From: an uncultured Ferrovibrio sp.
GTDB lineage: Bacteria > Pseudomonadota > Alphaproteobacteria > Ferrovibrionales > Ferrovibrionaceae
Direction: 5' to 3'
NCBI RefSeq assembly: GCF_937960835.1
Contig: NZ_CALGPC010000016.1
Coordinates: forward strand, 62,001 to 126,000
Length of the DNA stretch: 64,000 nt
Made by a program: the position numbers and the translations under genes. The notes below the pieces were generated by a model. The model was given only the letters and a program-made list of their open reading frames with translations, did no database searches and was not told the origin of the DNA. Positions 33,960 through 42,207 of the stretch are shown in pieces (the stretch's first letter is position 1; each line of letters starts with the position of its first letter).

Positions 33960-34934
33960 ATGACAAGATTGCGTAAGATCGTATTGGGAGGACTGGCCTG
34001 TATCGGATTGGCGGCAGCCGTTCCGGCCGCTCAGGCCCAGGATGTCACGTATCTGCTGCCGGCGCCTCAGGTTCTGCCGGCCTTCGGTCCCTGGATGGTG
34101 GCGCAGCAGCGCGGCTATTTCAAAGATGAGGGGCTGAACGTCACCTTCCAGATCGGCAAGGGTGGCGTCGATGTCGCCAAGCAGGTCGGCGCAGGCAATG
34201 CCGTGATCGGCGGCGCAATCGGCGATACGCCGATCCTGGTGCGTCCGAACGGCGTGCCGGTGAAGTCGGTTGCCGTCATCGGCGGCCGGTCCCTGATGCA
34301 GCTGGTAATCAACAAGGACAAGGTCAAGTCAATCAAGGACCTGAAGGGCAAGACCGTCACCACGATGGCCTATCAGGACACCACCTTCTTCGCTCTGCTC
34401 GGCATGCTAGCTACGCAGGGCATGACCAAGAATGACGTCAATGCGCAGGCGGTCGGTCCGCTCAACGTCTGGAAGCTGTTCGCGGCGGGCGAGGCCGATG
34501 CCATGGCCTCCACGCCCGACTGGACCTACAACGTGATGAGCACCAGCAAGATCAATCTGGAAATCATCCCGTCGGATACGCATTTCCGCAGCATGGCGCA
34601 GGCAATCCTCGCCTCGGATGAGACGATCCAGAAGAATCCTGAGCTGATCCGCAAGCTCGTCCGCGCCACCCTCAAGGGCATGAAGGCGATCATGGACGAT
34701 CCGGCCGCCAGCGCCGCCGATTACATCAAGGCGGTGCCCGAGCATGCCGGCAAGGAAGCCGCCATGACCGAAATCTTCAAGATGTACATCGAATATGTCT
34801 ACCAGGGTCAGAAGGTGCTGGGCGAGATGGATGAGCAGCGGCTGAGCGCCCTGCAGGACTTCTATCTCAAGGAAGGCATCGTTCGCGAGAAGACGCCGGT
34901 CAAGGACCTCTACACCAACCAGTTCATTCAGTAA
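33960..34934 (+). CDS. NMT1/SsuA-type ABC solute-binding protein (module B)
   Basis: This 324-residue periplasmic protein has a signal peptide (LGGLACIGLAAAVPAAQA, probable cleavage before QDVTYL). The mature part parallels the module A protein: VTYLLPAP, PAFGPW, GGVDVAKQVGAGNA, DTPILVRPNG and the same ending with TNQF. They are full-length paralogues. It would bind an aromatic or pyrimidine-like compound. It has a GGGGGCG ribosome site and lies between the ATPase and permease genes. Confidence 0.93.
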   Translation: MTRLRKIVLGGLACIGLAAAVPAAQAQDVTYLLPAPQVLPAFGPWMVAQQRGYFKDEGLNVTFQIGKGGVDVAKQVGAGNAVIGGAIGDTPILVRPNGVPVKSVAVIGGRSLMQLVINKDKVKSIKDLKGKTVTTMAYQDTTFFALLGMLATQGMTKNDVNAQAVGPLNVWKLFAAGEADAMASTPDWTYNVMSTSKINLEIIPSDTHFRSMAQAILASDETIQKNPELIRKLVRATLKGMKAIMDDPAASAADYIKAVPEHAGKEAAMTEIFKMYIEYVYQGQKVLGEMDEQRLSALQDFYLKEGIVREKTPVKDLYTNQFIQ

Positions 34935-34969
34935 CGGCCCAAATCGGGAGGCCGGCGGAGATCAAGACG

Positions 34970-35764
34970 ATGGATGCCCTTTTGCCACAGACGTCGACGC
35001 AACGCATGATGATCGGCAGCTTTGTTCTGCTGATCCTGTTCCTGGTTGCGTGGGAATGGCTGCCCGGCTTGTTCGGTATCCCCGCCTTTATCATCCCGCC
35101 GGCCTCCAAGGTCTGGGACGAGTTCCTGCACATGCTGGCCAATGACCGGCTGCTGTTCCATACCATGATCACCGCGATGCAGGTGCTGGTCGGCTTCCTG
35201 CTCGGCGTTCTGCTTGGCATGATTGTCGGCTTTGTGCTGGGCATGTCGCCGACTGCGGAATTCATGCTGTCGCCTTATATCCTGGCGCTGCAGATTGCCC
35301 CGAAGGTGGCCTTCGCGCCGCTCTTCGTGATCTGGTTCGGCTATACCGTTTATCCGAAAATCCTGGTCGCCGTTCTCATCGTTTTCTTCCCGGTGATGAT
35401 CAATGTGCTGGGCGCCGTGCGGGCCATCGACCCGGATATCGTCCGCTTGGCAAAATCTTTTACCGCCAGCCGCCTGCAGGTTTTCTGGAAGATCGAGTTC
35501 CCTGCCGCAATGCCGCCTTTCTTCGCCGGCCTGCGCATTGCCGCGACTCTGGCGGTGATCGGCGTAGTGGTCGGCGAGCTGGTCGGCGGCAATACCGGCC
35601 TGGGCTATCTGCTCACCTTTGGCGAAGGCGCGGGCAATACGGCGATGGTTTTCGTCGCCATCATCATGCTGACCCTGATCGGTATTGCGCTTTACGGCGC
35701 CATCGTGCTGATCGAGAACCGGATTCTGCATTACCTGCCGGCGCGGGCGCGCAAGACCGCATGA
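34970..35764 (+). CDS. ABC transporter permease, SsuC/TauC type
   Basis: This 264-residue membrane protein has about six transmembrane segments, with LIPPA-type motif IIPPASKVWDE and the permease loop AIDPDIVRLAKSFTASRLQ. The type pairs with SsuB-like ATPases and NMT1-type binding proteins. It is the only such permease in the window and may take substrate from both binding proteins. Its stop overlaps the start of the SDR gene (ATGA at 35761-35764). Confidence 0.94.
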   Translation: MDALLPQTSTQRMMIGSFVLLILFLVAWEWLPGLFGIPAFIIPPASKVWDEFLHMLANDRLLFHTMITAMQVLVGFLLGVLLGMIVGFVLGMSPTAEFMLSPYILALQIAPKVAFAPLFVIWFGYTVYPKILVAVLIVFFPVMINVLGAVRAIDPDIVRLAKSFTASRLQVFWKIEFPAAMPPFFAGLRIAATLAVIGVVVGELVGGNTGLGYLLTFGEGAGNTAMVFVAIIMLTLIGIALYGAIVLIENRILHYLPARARKTA

Positions 35765-36519
35765 CGCTGCAGGGGCGCATCCTCGTCATTACCGGGGCCG
35801 GCCGCGGCCTGGGGCGCAGCTTCGCCGAAGCCTGCGCCAAGGCCGGTGCCGCGGCTATCGTCGTGGCCGATATCAATGCCGAATGGGGCGAGGCGACCGC
35901 ACAGGTCCTGCGCGAGCGGGGGACCGATGCGATCTTTTTGCCGGTTGATCTGGGGCAGCCGCAATCCATCGAGGATTTCTCCAAGCTGGTGGCGGACCGC
36001 TACGGCCGCGTGGACGGCCTGGTCAATAATGCCGCGATTGCCACCGGCATCGGCGGCAAGACCTTCGAGGAAATCGATATCGAAACCTGGGATCGGGTGA
36101 TGAGCGTCAACGTGCGCGGCACCTGGTTGATGGTGAAGGCGATGGCGCCATTGCTGCGCAAGGCGGAAGATGGCGGGCGCATCGTCAATCTCGCATCCGA
36201 TACCGCCCTCTGGGGAGCGCCGCGGCTGCTGCATTATGTCGGCAGCAAGGGAGCGATCATCGCCATGACGCGTTCTCTGGCTCGGGAACTCGGTCCAGAC
36301 AACATCACTGTCAACGCCATAGCTCCCGGCCTTGTTGTGGTCGAAGCCACGGAATACGTTCCCCAGGAACGTCACCAGCTTTATGTGTCCGGCCGCGCCA
36401 TGCAGCGGCAGCAATTTCCCGAAGATGTGACCGGCGCCGTGGTCTTCCTGCTGAGTGCCTCCGCCGGCTTCGTCACGGGACAGCTGCTGCCGGTCAATGG
36501 CGGATTTGTCTTCAACTGA
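35761..36519 (+). CDS. Short-chain dehydrogenase/reductase
   Basis: This 252-residue classical SDR has the cofactor motif TGAGRGLG, NNAAIATG, and an intact catalytic set: Ser in LASDTAL, Tyr and Lys in HYVGSKGAI. The C-terminal FVTGQLLPVNGG is standard. It reduces or oxidises a hydroxyl/keto group in the pathway, in contrast to the degenerate SDR at 26775. It is coupled to the permease by ATGA, which places uptake and oxidation under the same control. Confidence 0.93.
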   Translation: MTLQGRILVITGAGRGLGRSFAEACAKAGAAAIVVADINAEWGEATAQVLRERGTDAIFLPVDLGQPQSIEDFSKLVADRYGRVDGLVNNAAIATGIGGKTFEEIDIETWDRVMSVNVRGTWLMVKAMAPLLRKAEDGGRIVNLASDTALWGAPRLLHYVGSKGAIIAMTRSLARELGPDNITVNAIAPGLVVVEATEYVPQERHQLYVSGRAMQRQQFPEDVTGAVVFLLSASAGFVTGQLLPVNGGFVFN

Positions 36520-36542
36520 CCGCGCAATGCTTATGGAGAAGC

Positions 36543-37415
36543 ATGATGAGCGCCGATGAGGTCATACCGCAGGGCAAATACGTGGTGCCGGCTCTTGCCC
36601 AGGGATTGAGCATTCTTTCCTTATTCAGCCGCGAGCGTCCGAGCCTTACGGCGCCGGAAATCGCTCAGAAGCTGTCTCTTTCGCGTACTACGGTTTTCCG
36701 TCTGCTGCACACCCTGCAACTGATGGGCTATGTGCGGCGGGAGCCCGACGAGCGCCATTTCAGCCTTGGCCCCGCCTTATTAAGCCGCGGTTTCGAGTAT
36801 CTGGCATCGCTCGATATCATCGAGGTGGCCCAGCCGATCCTTCAGCGCCTGCGCGACGAAACCGGACTGTCGGCTCACATGGCGGTGCGTGACGGCCGCG
36901 AGATCGTCTATGTCGCGCGGTTCCCAGCGCGCTCGACCGTCGCCAGCAACGTCAATATCGGAACGCGGTTTCCGATTCATGCGACGGTCATGGGGCGCAT
37001 GATGATCTGCGAGTACAGCGACGAGCAGCTTGCCGCGCTGTTTCCGACGGAACCCCTGCAGCGCTTCAGCGAGCAGACGCCGACAACTCTGGCGGCCCTC
37101 AAGGAAATGCTGAAGAAAGACCGCGAGCGGGGCTATGCCGTCAGCCAGTCGTTCTTCGAACGTGGCGTCAGCTCAATCGCTGCCCCCGTCCGGGATGGCG
37201 CCGGCAATATCGTCGCCGCCATCAATATCACCGCCGTCGATGCCTATATCGAACTGCCGGCCATGCATGGCGCCCTGAAGGATGCCGTGCTGGCGGCTGC
37301 TGCAGAAATTACCCGCTGGCTCAACCGCGATATGTCGCGCGAATTACAGACGGCGGACATGTCCACCTCAACATCCGGCAAGAAGACCAGGAGAAGCGAG
37401 CGCGTCCATGCCTGA
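36543..37415 (+). CDS. IclR family transcriptional regulator (module B)
   Basis: This 290-residue regulator starts at ATGATG (36543 or 36546; GGAG spacing slightly favours the second). The winged helix has LTAPEIAQKLSLSRTTVFRLL, and the effector domain has GFEYLASLDIIEVAQPIL and FPIHATVMGRMMI. It is a paralogue of the IclR at 19544. The C-terminal tail is longer than usual and rich in Ser, Thr, Lys and Arg. It lies inside the operon it probably controls through the sites at 29087-29121, so it would be subject to feedback. Its end overlaps the ThDP enzyme start by 8 bases. Confidence 0.93.
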   Translation: MMSADEVIPQGKYVVPALAQGLSILSLFSRERPSLTAPEIAQKLSLSRTTVFRLLHTLQLMGYVRREPDERHFSLGPALLSRGFEYLASLDIIEVAQPILQRLRDETGLSAHMAVRDGREIVYVARFPARSTVASNVNIGTRFPIHATVMGRMMICEYSDEQLAALFPTEPLQRFSEQTPTTLAALKEMLKKDRERGYAVSQSFFERGVSSIAAPVRDGAGNIVAAINITAVDAYIELPAMHGALKDAVLAAAAEITRWLNRDMSRELQTADMSTSTSGKKTRRSERVHA

Positions 37416-39054
37416 ACAGATCACCGTTGGCGAACTTACCGCCCGTTTCCTGGAAGCCTGCGGCGTCGATACCGCCTTCGGCGTCATTTCCATCCATAAC
37501 ATGCCGATCCTGGATGCCTTCGGCCGGCGCAATGCGATCCGGTTTGTGCCCAGCCGAGGCGAGGCTGGCGCGGTCAACATGGCGGATGCCTTTGCCCGCG
37601 TGCGGGGTCATCTCGGCGTGGCCGTCACCAGCACCGGCACGGCGGCCGGCAATGCCGCCGGCGCGATGGTCGAGGCACGGACGGCGGGCACGCCCTTGCT
37701 CCATATCACCGGTCAGATCGAATTGCCGTATCTGGACCGTGGCTGGAGCTATATCCATGAGGCGCACGATCAGCCCGGCATGCTGAAGGCGGTGTCGAAG
37801 GCCTTTTTCCGGGTCTGGTCGCCCGACAGCGCACTGGGTGTTCTGCAGGAAGCCGTGCGCTGCGCTTTGACGGCGCCGACCGGTCCGGTCAGCGTGGAGA
37901 TTCCCATCGATGTGCAGGAGGCGCTGGTTCCGCTGCCTGCCAGTCTCGCGCCTCTGCCGGTCGTCGCTGCCGCACCGTCGGCGGCGGCCCTCGACGAACT
38001 GGCGGATCGTCTGGCCACGGCCAAGCGTCCGCTGATCTGGCTGGGCGGCGGCGCTCGCCATGCCGGCGAGGAGGTGCGTGCGCTGGCCGATCTGGGCTTC
38101 ATCGTGGTGACCAGCGTCCAGGGCCGAGGCATCCTGCCAGAGCAGGACGAGCGCAGCCTGGGTGCCTTCAACGTCTCTGCGCCGGTGGAGGATTTCTACA
38201 AGAGCTGCGATGCCTTGCTGGTTGTCGGCTCGCGTCTGCGCGGCAACGAGACGCTGAAATATAATCTCAAGCTGCCGCGGCCGTTGTATCAGATCGATGC
38301 AGACCCGCAGGCGCATGGCCGCGGTTATACCGCTGACTACTTCGTCGCCGGCGATGCCAAGCTGGCGCTGGCCGGCTTGGTGGCGCGTCTTAGCGGCCGG
38401 TCGAAGATCGATCCACGCTTTGCCGCCGATGCCAGGAATGCCCGTGCCGCTGCCGAGAAGCAGCTGCGCGACAGTCTTGGCCCTTATGATGCCCTGGTCG
38501 CCGCCTTGCAGAAGGCGGTGCCATCGGATTTTGTCTGGGTGCGTGACGTGACCGTGTCGAACAGCACCTGGGGCAACCGCCTGCTGAAGATCGATGGTCC
38601 GCGCAACGGCGTGCATGCGCTCGGCGGCGGCATCGGCATGGGCGCGGCGATGGGCGTGGGGGCTGCCCTGGCGGCGAATGGCCGCAAGACGGTGGCGCTT
38701 TCCGGCGATGGCGGCCTGATGCTCAATCTGGGCGAATTGGCCACCGCCGTGCAGGAAAATGCCGATCTGATGCTGATCGTCATGAATGACAATGGATATG
38801 GTGTCATCCGCAATATCCAGGACGCCAAATTCGGCGGACGTCACTACTATGCCGACCTTCATACGCCGAGCTTTTCCGATCTTGCCAAGGCGCTGGGCTG
38901 GAAGCATTACAGCCTGAGCAATATCGCCGATGCCGAAGCGCTGGTGGCGAAGGTCGCCGCCGAGGCGGGGCCGCGCATGCTGGAAGTTGACATGACGGCG
39001 ATCGGCCCGTTTGCCAGCGCCTTCGCTGGTCCTCCGGTACGCAAAGCATCATGA
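37408..39054 (+). CDS. Thiamine diphosphate-dependent enzyme (decarboxylase/acetolactate synthase-like)
   Basis: This 548-residue ThDP enzyme starts at the ATG at 37408; the frame from 37282 lies inside the IclR gene. The activating Glu is in PSRGEAGAVNMADA, the central domain is FAD-fold-like (PLIWLGGGARHAG), and the ThDP/magnesium motif runs from GDGGLMLNLGE to NDNGYG. The architecture is shared by acetolactate synthases, benzoylformate decarboxylases and similar ketoacid decarboxylases. In this operon, decarboxylation of an aromatic or aliphatic ketoacid is the most sensible role, but no specific residue decides it. It overlaps the next gene by ATGA. Confidence 0.92.
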   Translation: MPEQITVGELTARFLEACGVDTAFGVISIHNMPILDAFGRRNAIRFVPSRGEAGAVNMADAFARVRGHLGVAVTSTGTAAGNAAGAMVEARTAGTPLLHITGQIELPYLDRGWSYIHEAHDQPGMLKAVSKAFFRVWSPDSALGVLQEAVRCALTAPTGPVSVEIPIDVQEALVPLPASLAPLPVVAAAPSAAALDELADRLATAKRPLIWLGGGARHAGEEVRALADLGFIVVTSVQGRGILPEQDERSLGAFNVSAPVEDFYKSCDALLVVGSRLRGNETLKYNLKLPRPLYQIDADPQAHGRGYTADYFVAGDAKLALAGLVARLSGRSKIDPRFAADARNARAAAEKQLRDSLGPYDALVAALQKAVPSDFVWVRDVTVSNSTWGNRLLKIDGPRNGVHALGGGIGMGAAMGVGAALAANGRKTVALSGDGGLMLNLGELATAVQENADLMLIVMNDNGYGVIRNIQDAKFGGRHYYADLHTPSFSDLAKALGWKHYSLSNIADAEALVAKVAAEAGPRMLEVDMTAIGPFASAFAGPPVRKAS

Positions 39055-39848
39055 CTCCCCGAATCCTGCTCATCGGCCACGGCGCCATTGCCGCAGAGGT
39101 CCGTCGCCACGCCGCGCAAAGCGGTGCGTACGAGATCGGCGCCGTCCTGGTGCGGCCGGAAAAGGTGGCGGCGGTCGCTGCGGAGCTGAAAACGGTTCCG
39201 GTGATCGGCGATCTGGCGGAATTGAAGTTCAAGCCCCGGGTCGCCGTGGAATGCGCCAGCCATTCTGCGGTCCGGCAATATGGTCCGGCGCTGCTGCGCC
39301 AGGGGATCGATCTGATCACGGCGTCAATCGGCGCCCTGGCCGACGATCACCTCCGCAGTCAATTGCAGGAGGCTGCGCTGGAAGGCGGCAGCCAGCTGAT
39401 TCTTCCCGCGGGCGCCGTTCCCGGTATCGATGCACTGAATGCCGCATTGATCGGAGGCCTTGACGAGGTGTCCTACACCTCGCGCAAGCCGCCATCTGCA
39501 TGGCGCGGCACGCCAGCGGAGCAGGCCGTTGCGCTCGATGACCTGACCGCACCGGCCGTGCACTATCGCGGCACTGCCCGTGCCGCCGCGAAGGATTATC
39601 CCAAGAACGCCAATGTTGCGGCAACAGTGGCGCTGGCCTCCCTCGGCTTGGATCGCACCGAGGTCCAGATGATCGCGGACCCGGCCATCTCGGATAACAT
39701 TCACGAGATCACGGCGCGAGGCGCATTCGGTGAAATGCACCTCACGATCAAAGGCCGGCCATTGGCCAGCAATCCGAAGACTTCGTCATTGGCGGCATAC
39801 AGTACCATACGAGCCATCCTCAACAGGATCCGCCCGTTTGCCATTTGA
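39051..39848 (+). CDS. Aspartate dehydrogenase-like NAD(P)-binding protein
   Basis: This 265-residue protein matches the L-aspartate dehydrogenase (NadX, DUF108) family: Rossmann motif LLIGHGAIAAE, the middle motif SYTSRKPPSAWRGTP, DYPKNANVAATVALASLG, and the closing NIHEITARGAFGEM and NPKTSSLAAYS. Known members convert aspartate to iminoaspartate or the reverse. Iminoaspartate is also a Rid-related substrate, which makes the pairing with RidA-like proteins notable. It is the last gene of the module B operon. In a degradation setting it may release or fix ammonia. Confidence 0.88.
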   Translation: MTPRILLIGHGAIAAEVRRHAAQSGAYEIGAVLVRPEKVAAVAAELKTVPVIGDLAELKFKPRVAVECASHSAVRQYGPALLRQGIDLITASIGALADDHLRSQLQEAALEGGSQLILPAGAVPGIDALNAALIGGLDEVSYTSRKPPSAWRGTPAEQAVALDDLTAPAVHYRGTARAAAKDYPKNANVAATVALASLGLDRTEVQMIADPAISDNIHEITARGAFGEMHLTIKGRPLASNPKTSSLAAYSTIRAILNRIRPFAI

Positions 39849-39916
39849 TATTCTAAGCAGCGGGCATCCGGACCGACGAATCTGATCTCGAAAAATAAAG
39901 ACAAGCGAGAACCAAA

Positions 39917-42151
39917 ATGGCTATTGCGCTGGCCTCCCGGCTGAGTATCCGAACCCGCATCTTCGGCGGATTTTCCCTTCTCATCCTGCTCCTCGTCGTC
40001 ATCGCGGCGGCAGGACTGAACGCCATCGATAAAGGCACGGCATCCTTTCTGGCCTTCGACCGCGCCTCGGACCGTATGATGGATCTGGCCGGGATCGAGC
40101 GGAACATCATGGCCTTGAGCCGCACGGCGGCCTGGGCCGTGGAGACCGGCGACGAGGCGGCGCATAACGAAGCACGCAGCCTGATCGCCTCCATTGCACA
40201 GCCTCTGGAGCGGATTCTGACGGAACAGGGCGGCGATGCGCAGACGGCTGTTTTGCAGAATGTCGTCGAACAGCTTCGGCACTATGGAGACAATCTCAAT
40301 CAGGCGATCGACCTGCGGCGTCAGCGCAACCGTCTTTATGTCGAACGCCTGGTACCGGCCGCCGAGAAGATTTATTTCGAAATCTACGAAATGCTGGAAA
40401 ATGCCGCTTTTGGCGGCTCGCGGCAGCTGGCCCTCATCGCCGGGACGAATGATGCCATCGTTCAACTGATCGTCGCGGTCGACCAATATTTGATCAGTCA
40501 GGAACAAGAGGCCTATGCCCAGATTGGCCTGCGCGCAAACGATGTGAAGGCGCGTCTGCGCAATCTCCGGGAGCGCCTGCAAGGCGAGGAAAAGCGCAGC
40601 GCGGAAAACATCACCGCCACGGCAGAACAGTATGTCGCAACCATCGACGAAATGACGGCTGCGGTGGAGGCGATGCGCAACCTTGTGCAGGGCAAGATGG
40701 CGCAGCAGGCAGAAAGCATGATCCGCCAGTTGGCGGAGGCCCGCACGGGTGAAGCGGCACGGTTCGACGCGGTCTATGATGAGTCAGCCGCCGTGTTTGC
40801 CACGATGCTGCACCTGATCCTGATCGTCGGCGGAATTGCCGTCCTGATCGGCATCGTTATGGCCGTGCTGACAGGGCGGTCGCTCACTGTGCCGGTGGCG
40901 CGTCTTACCGCTGTCATGGCTCACCTGGCGGGCGGCAATCGCGATATTGAGGTTTACGGCCGGGATCGCCGCGACGAATTCGGCCGCATGGCCGAGGCGG
41001 TGCAGGTCTTCAAGGACAACATGATCGCCCGCGACGCGGCGGAGGCCGAGATCGCCCGGCAACGGGAGGCTTCCGAGCAGCGGCGCATTGCACGCGAGGC
41101 GCAGGAGGCGGCAGCCGGCGCGGAAATTGCCGCCTTGGTCAACCGCCTTGCCGATGGTGATCTTGCAGATCGTCTGGATGAGAACGGCAAGGACGGTTTC
41201 TTCCTGACCGTCAGCCGCGAAATCAACCGCCTGGCCGGCACATTGGAAGCGATGATCCGCGACATGGCCAATGTCATGGCCGCTATCGCTGCCGGTGATC
41301 TGACCCGGCGTGTGGAGACAACCTATCACGGTCTTTATGGCGAGTTGCGGGATAGCGTCAACCGGACCAGCGCCATGCTGGCGCAAGCCCTGCAGCAGAT
41401 CGGCAATGCCGCCCAGACAGTGCGGGATGTTTCCGCCGAAATCTCGGCCGGCAGTCAGGATCTGTCGCAGCGGACCGAAAGCCAGGCGTCGGCACTCGAA
41501 CAGACCGCTGCCTCGATGCACGAAGTGACCGCAACGGTCAATCAGAATGCCGCCAATGCCGAGGAGGCTAATCGTCTCGCCGCCGCAGCACGGGATATTG
41601 CCAGCAAGGGCGGCGGGATCGTCAGCCAGGCTGTCGATGCGATGAAGGATATCGAAGACAGCGCGCGCAGAATTTCTGATATTATCAGCCTGATAGACGA
41701 GATCGCATTCCAGACCAATCTTCTGGCCTTGAATGCATCGGTCGAAGCTGCGCGGGCTGGTGAGGCCGGCAAGGGCTTTGCCGTGGTGGCGCAGGAGGTG
41801 CGGGCGCTGGCGCAAAGATCGGCCGGCGCCTCGAAGGAGATCAAGGAGCTCATCCAGGCCTCCAATGGCCAGGTCAAGACGGGGGCGATACTGGTCAATC
41901 AGGCGGGCGCGTCGCTGACCGAGATCGTCGCTGCGGTAAAGAAGGTGAGCGACATTGTGGCGGAGATCGCTGCCGCCTCGGTGGAGCAGGCGCGCAGCCT
42001 TCAGGAGGTCAATGCCGCCGTCATCAGTATGGACGAGATGACGCAACGTAACGGCGCTCTGGTCGAGCAGACCAGCGCATCAGCTCAATCGATGGCCCAG
42101 CAGGCGGAGACGCTGGCCGAGCTGCTGGCCCATTTCCGGTTGTCGCATTAA
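39917..42151 (+). CDS. Methyl-accepting chemotaxis protein
   Basis: This 744-residue chemoreceptor has a first membrane helix at about residues 15-38, a long all-helical periplasmic sensor of roughly 250 residues (HBM-like), a second membrane helix at about 290-315, one HAMP and a second HAMP-like region (LADGDLADRLDENGKDG), and a cytoplasmic signalling coiled coil. The hairpin tip DEIAFQTNLLALNASVEAA begins near residue 593. HBM-type sensors often recognise organic acids. It follows module B by 68 bases and may guide swimming toward the same compounds. It has no obvious promoter within the short gap. Confidence 0.94.
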   Translation: MAIALASRLSIRTRIFGGFSLLILLLVVIAAAGLNAIDKGTASFLAFDRASDRMMDLAGIERNIMALSRTAAWAVETGDEAAHNEARSLIASIAQPLERILTEQGGDAQTAVLQNVVEQLRHYGDNLNQAIDLRRQRNRLYVERLVPAAEKIYFEIYEMLENAAFGGSRQLALIAGTNDAIVQLIVAVDQYLISQEQEAYAQIGLRANDVKARLRNLRERLQGEEKRSAENITATAEQYVATIDEMTAAVEAMRNLVQGKMAQQAESMIRQLAEARTGEAARFDAVYDESAAVFATMLHLILIVGGIAVLIGIVMAVLTGRSLTVPVARLTAVMAHLAGGNRDIEVYGRDRRDEFGRMAEAVQVFKDNMIARDAAEAEIARQREASEQRRIAREAQEAAAGAEIAALVNRLADGDLADRLDENGKDGFFLTVSREINRLAGTLEAMIRDMANVMAAIAAGDLTRRVETTYHGLYGELRDSVNRTSAMLAQALQQIGNAAQTVRDVSAEISAGSQDLSQRTESQASALEQTAASMHEVTATVNQNAANAEEANRLAAAARDIASKGGGIVSQAVDAMKDIEDSARRISDIISLIDEIAFQTNLLALNASVEAARAGEAGKGFAVVAQEVRALAQRSAGASKEIKELIQASNGQVKTGAILVNQAGASLTEIVAAVKKVSDIVAEIAAASVEQARSLQEVNAAVISMDEMTQRNGALVEQTSASAQSMAQQAETLAELLAHFRLSH

Positions 42152-42207
42152 TTCTCCGCCTTCGCCCGCAACGCCCGTCGGATGACGGTTGGCTGACCGG
42201 CGCCGAA

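Noticed and set aside
37321..38907. 528-codon minus-strand open frame
   Set aside because: It mirrors the ThDP enzyme gene; the translation is rich in His, Arg and Gln as antisense frames are.
40784..42046. 420-codon minus-strand open frame
   Set aside because: It is antisense to the chemoreceptor, which has clear domains.
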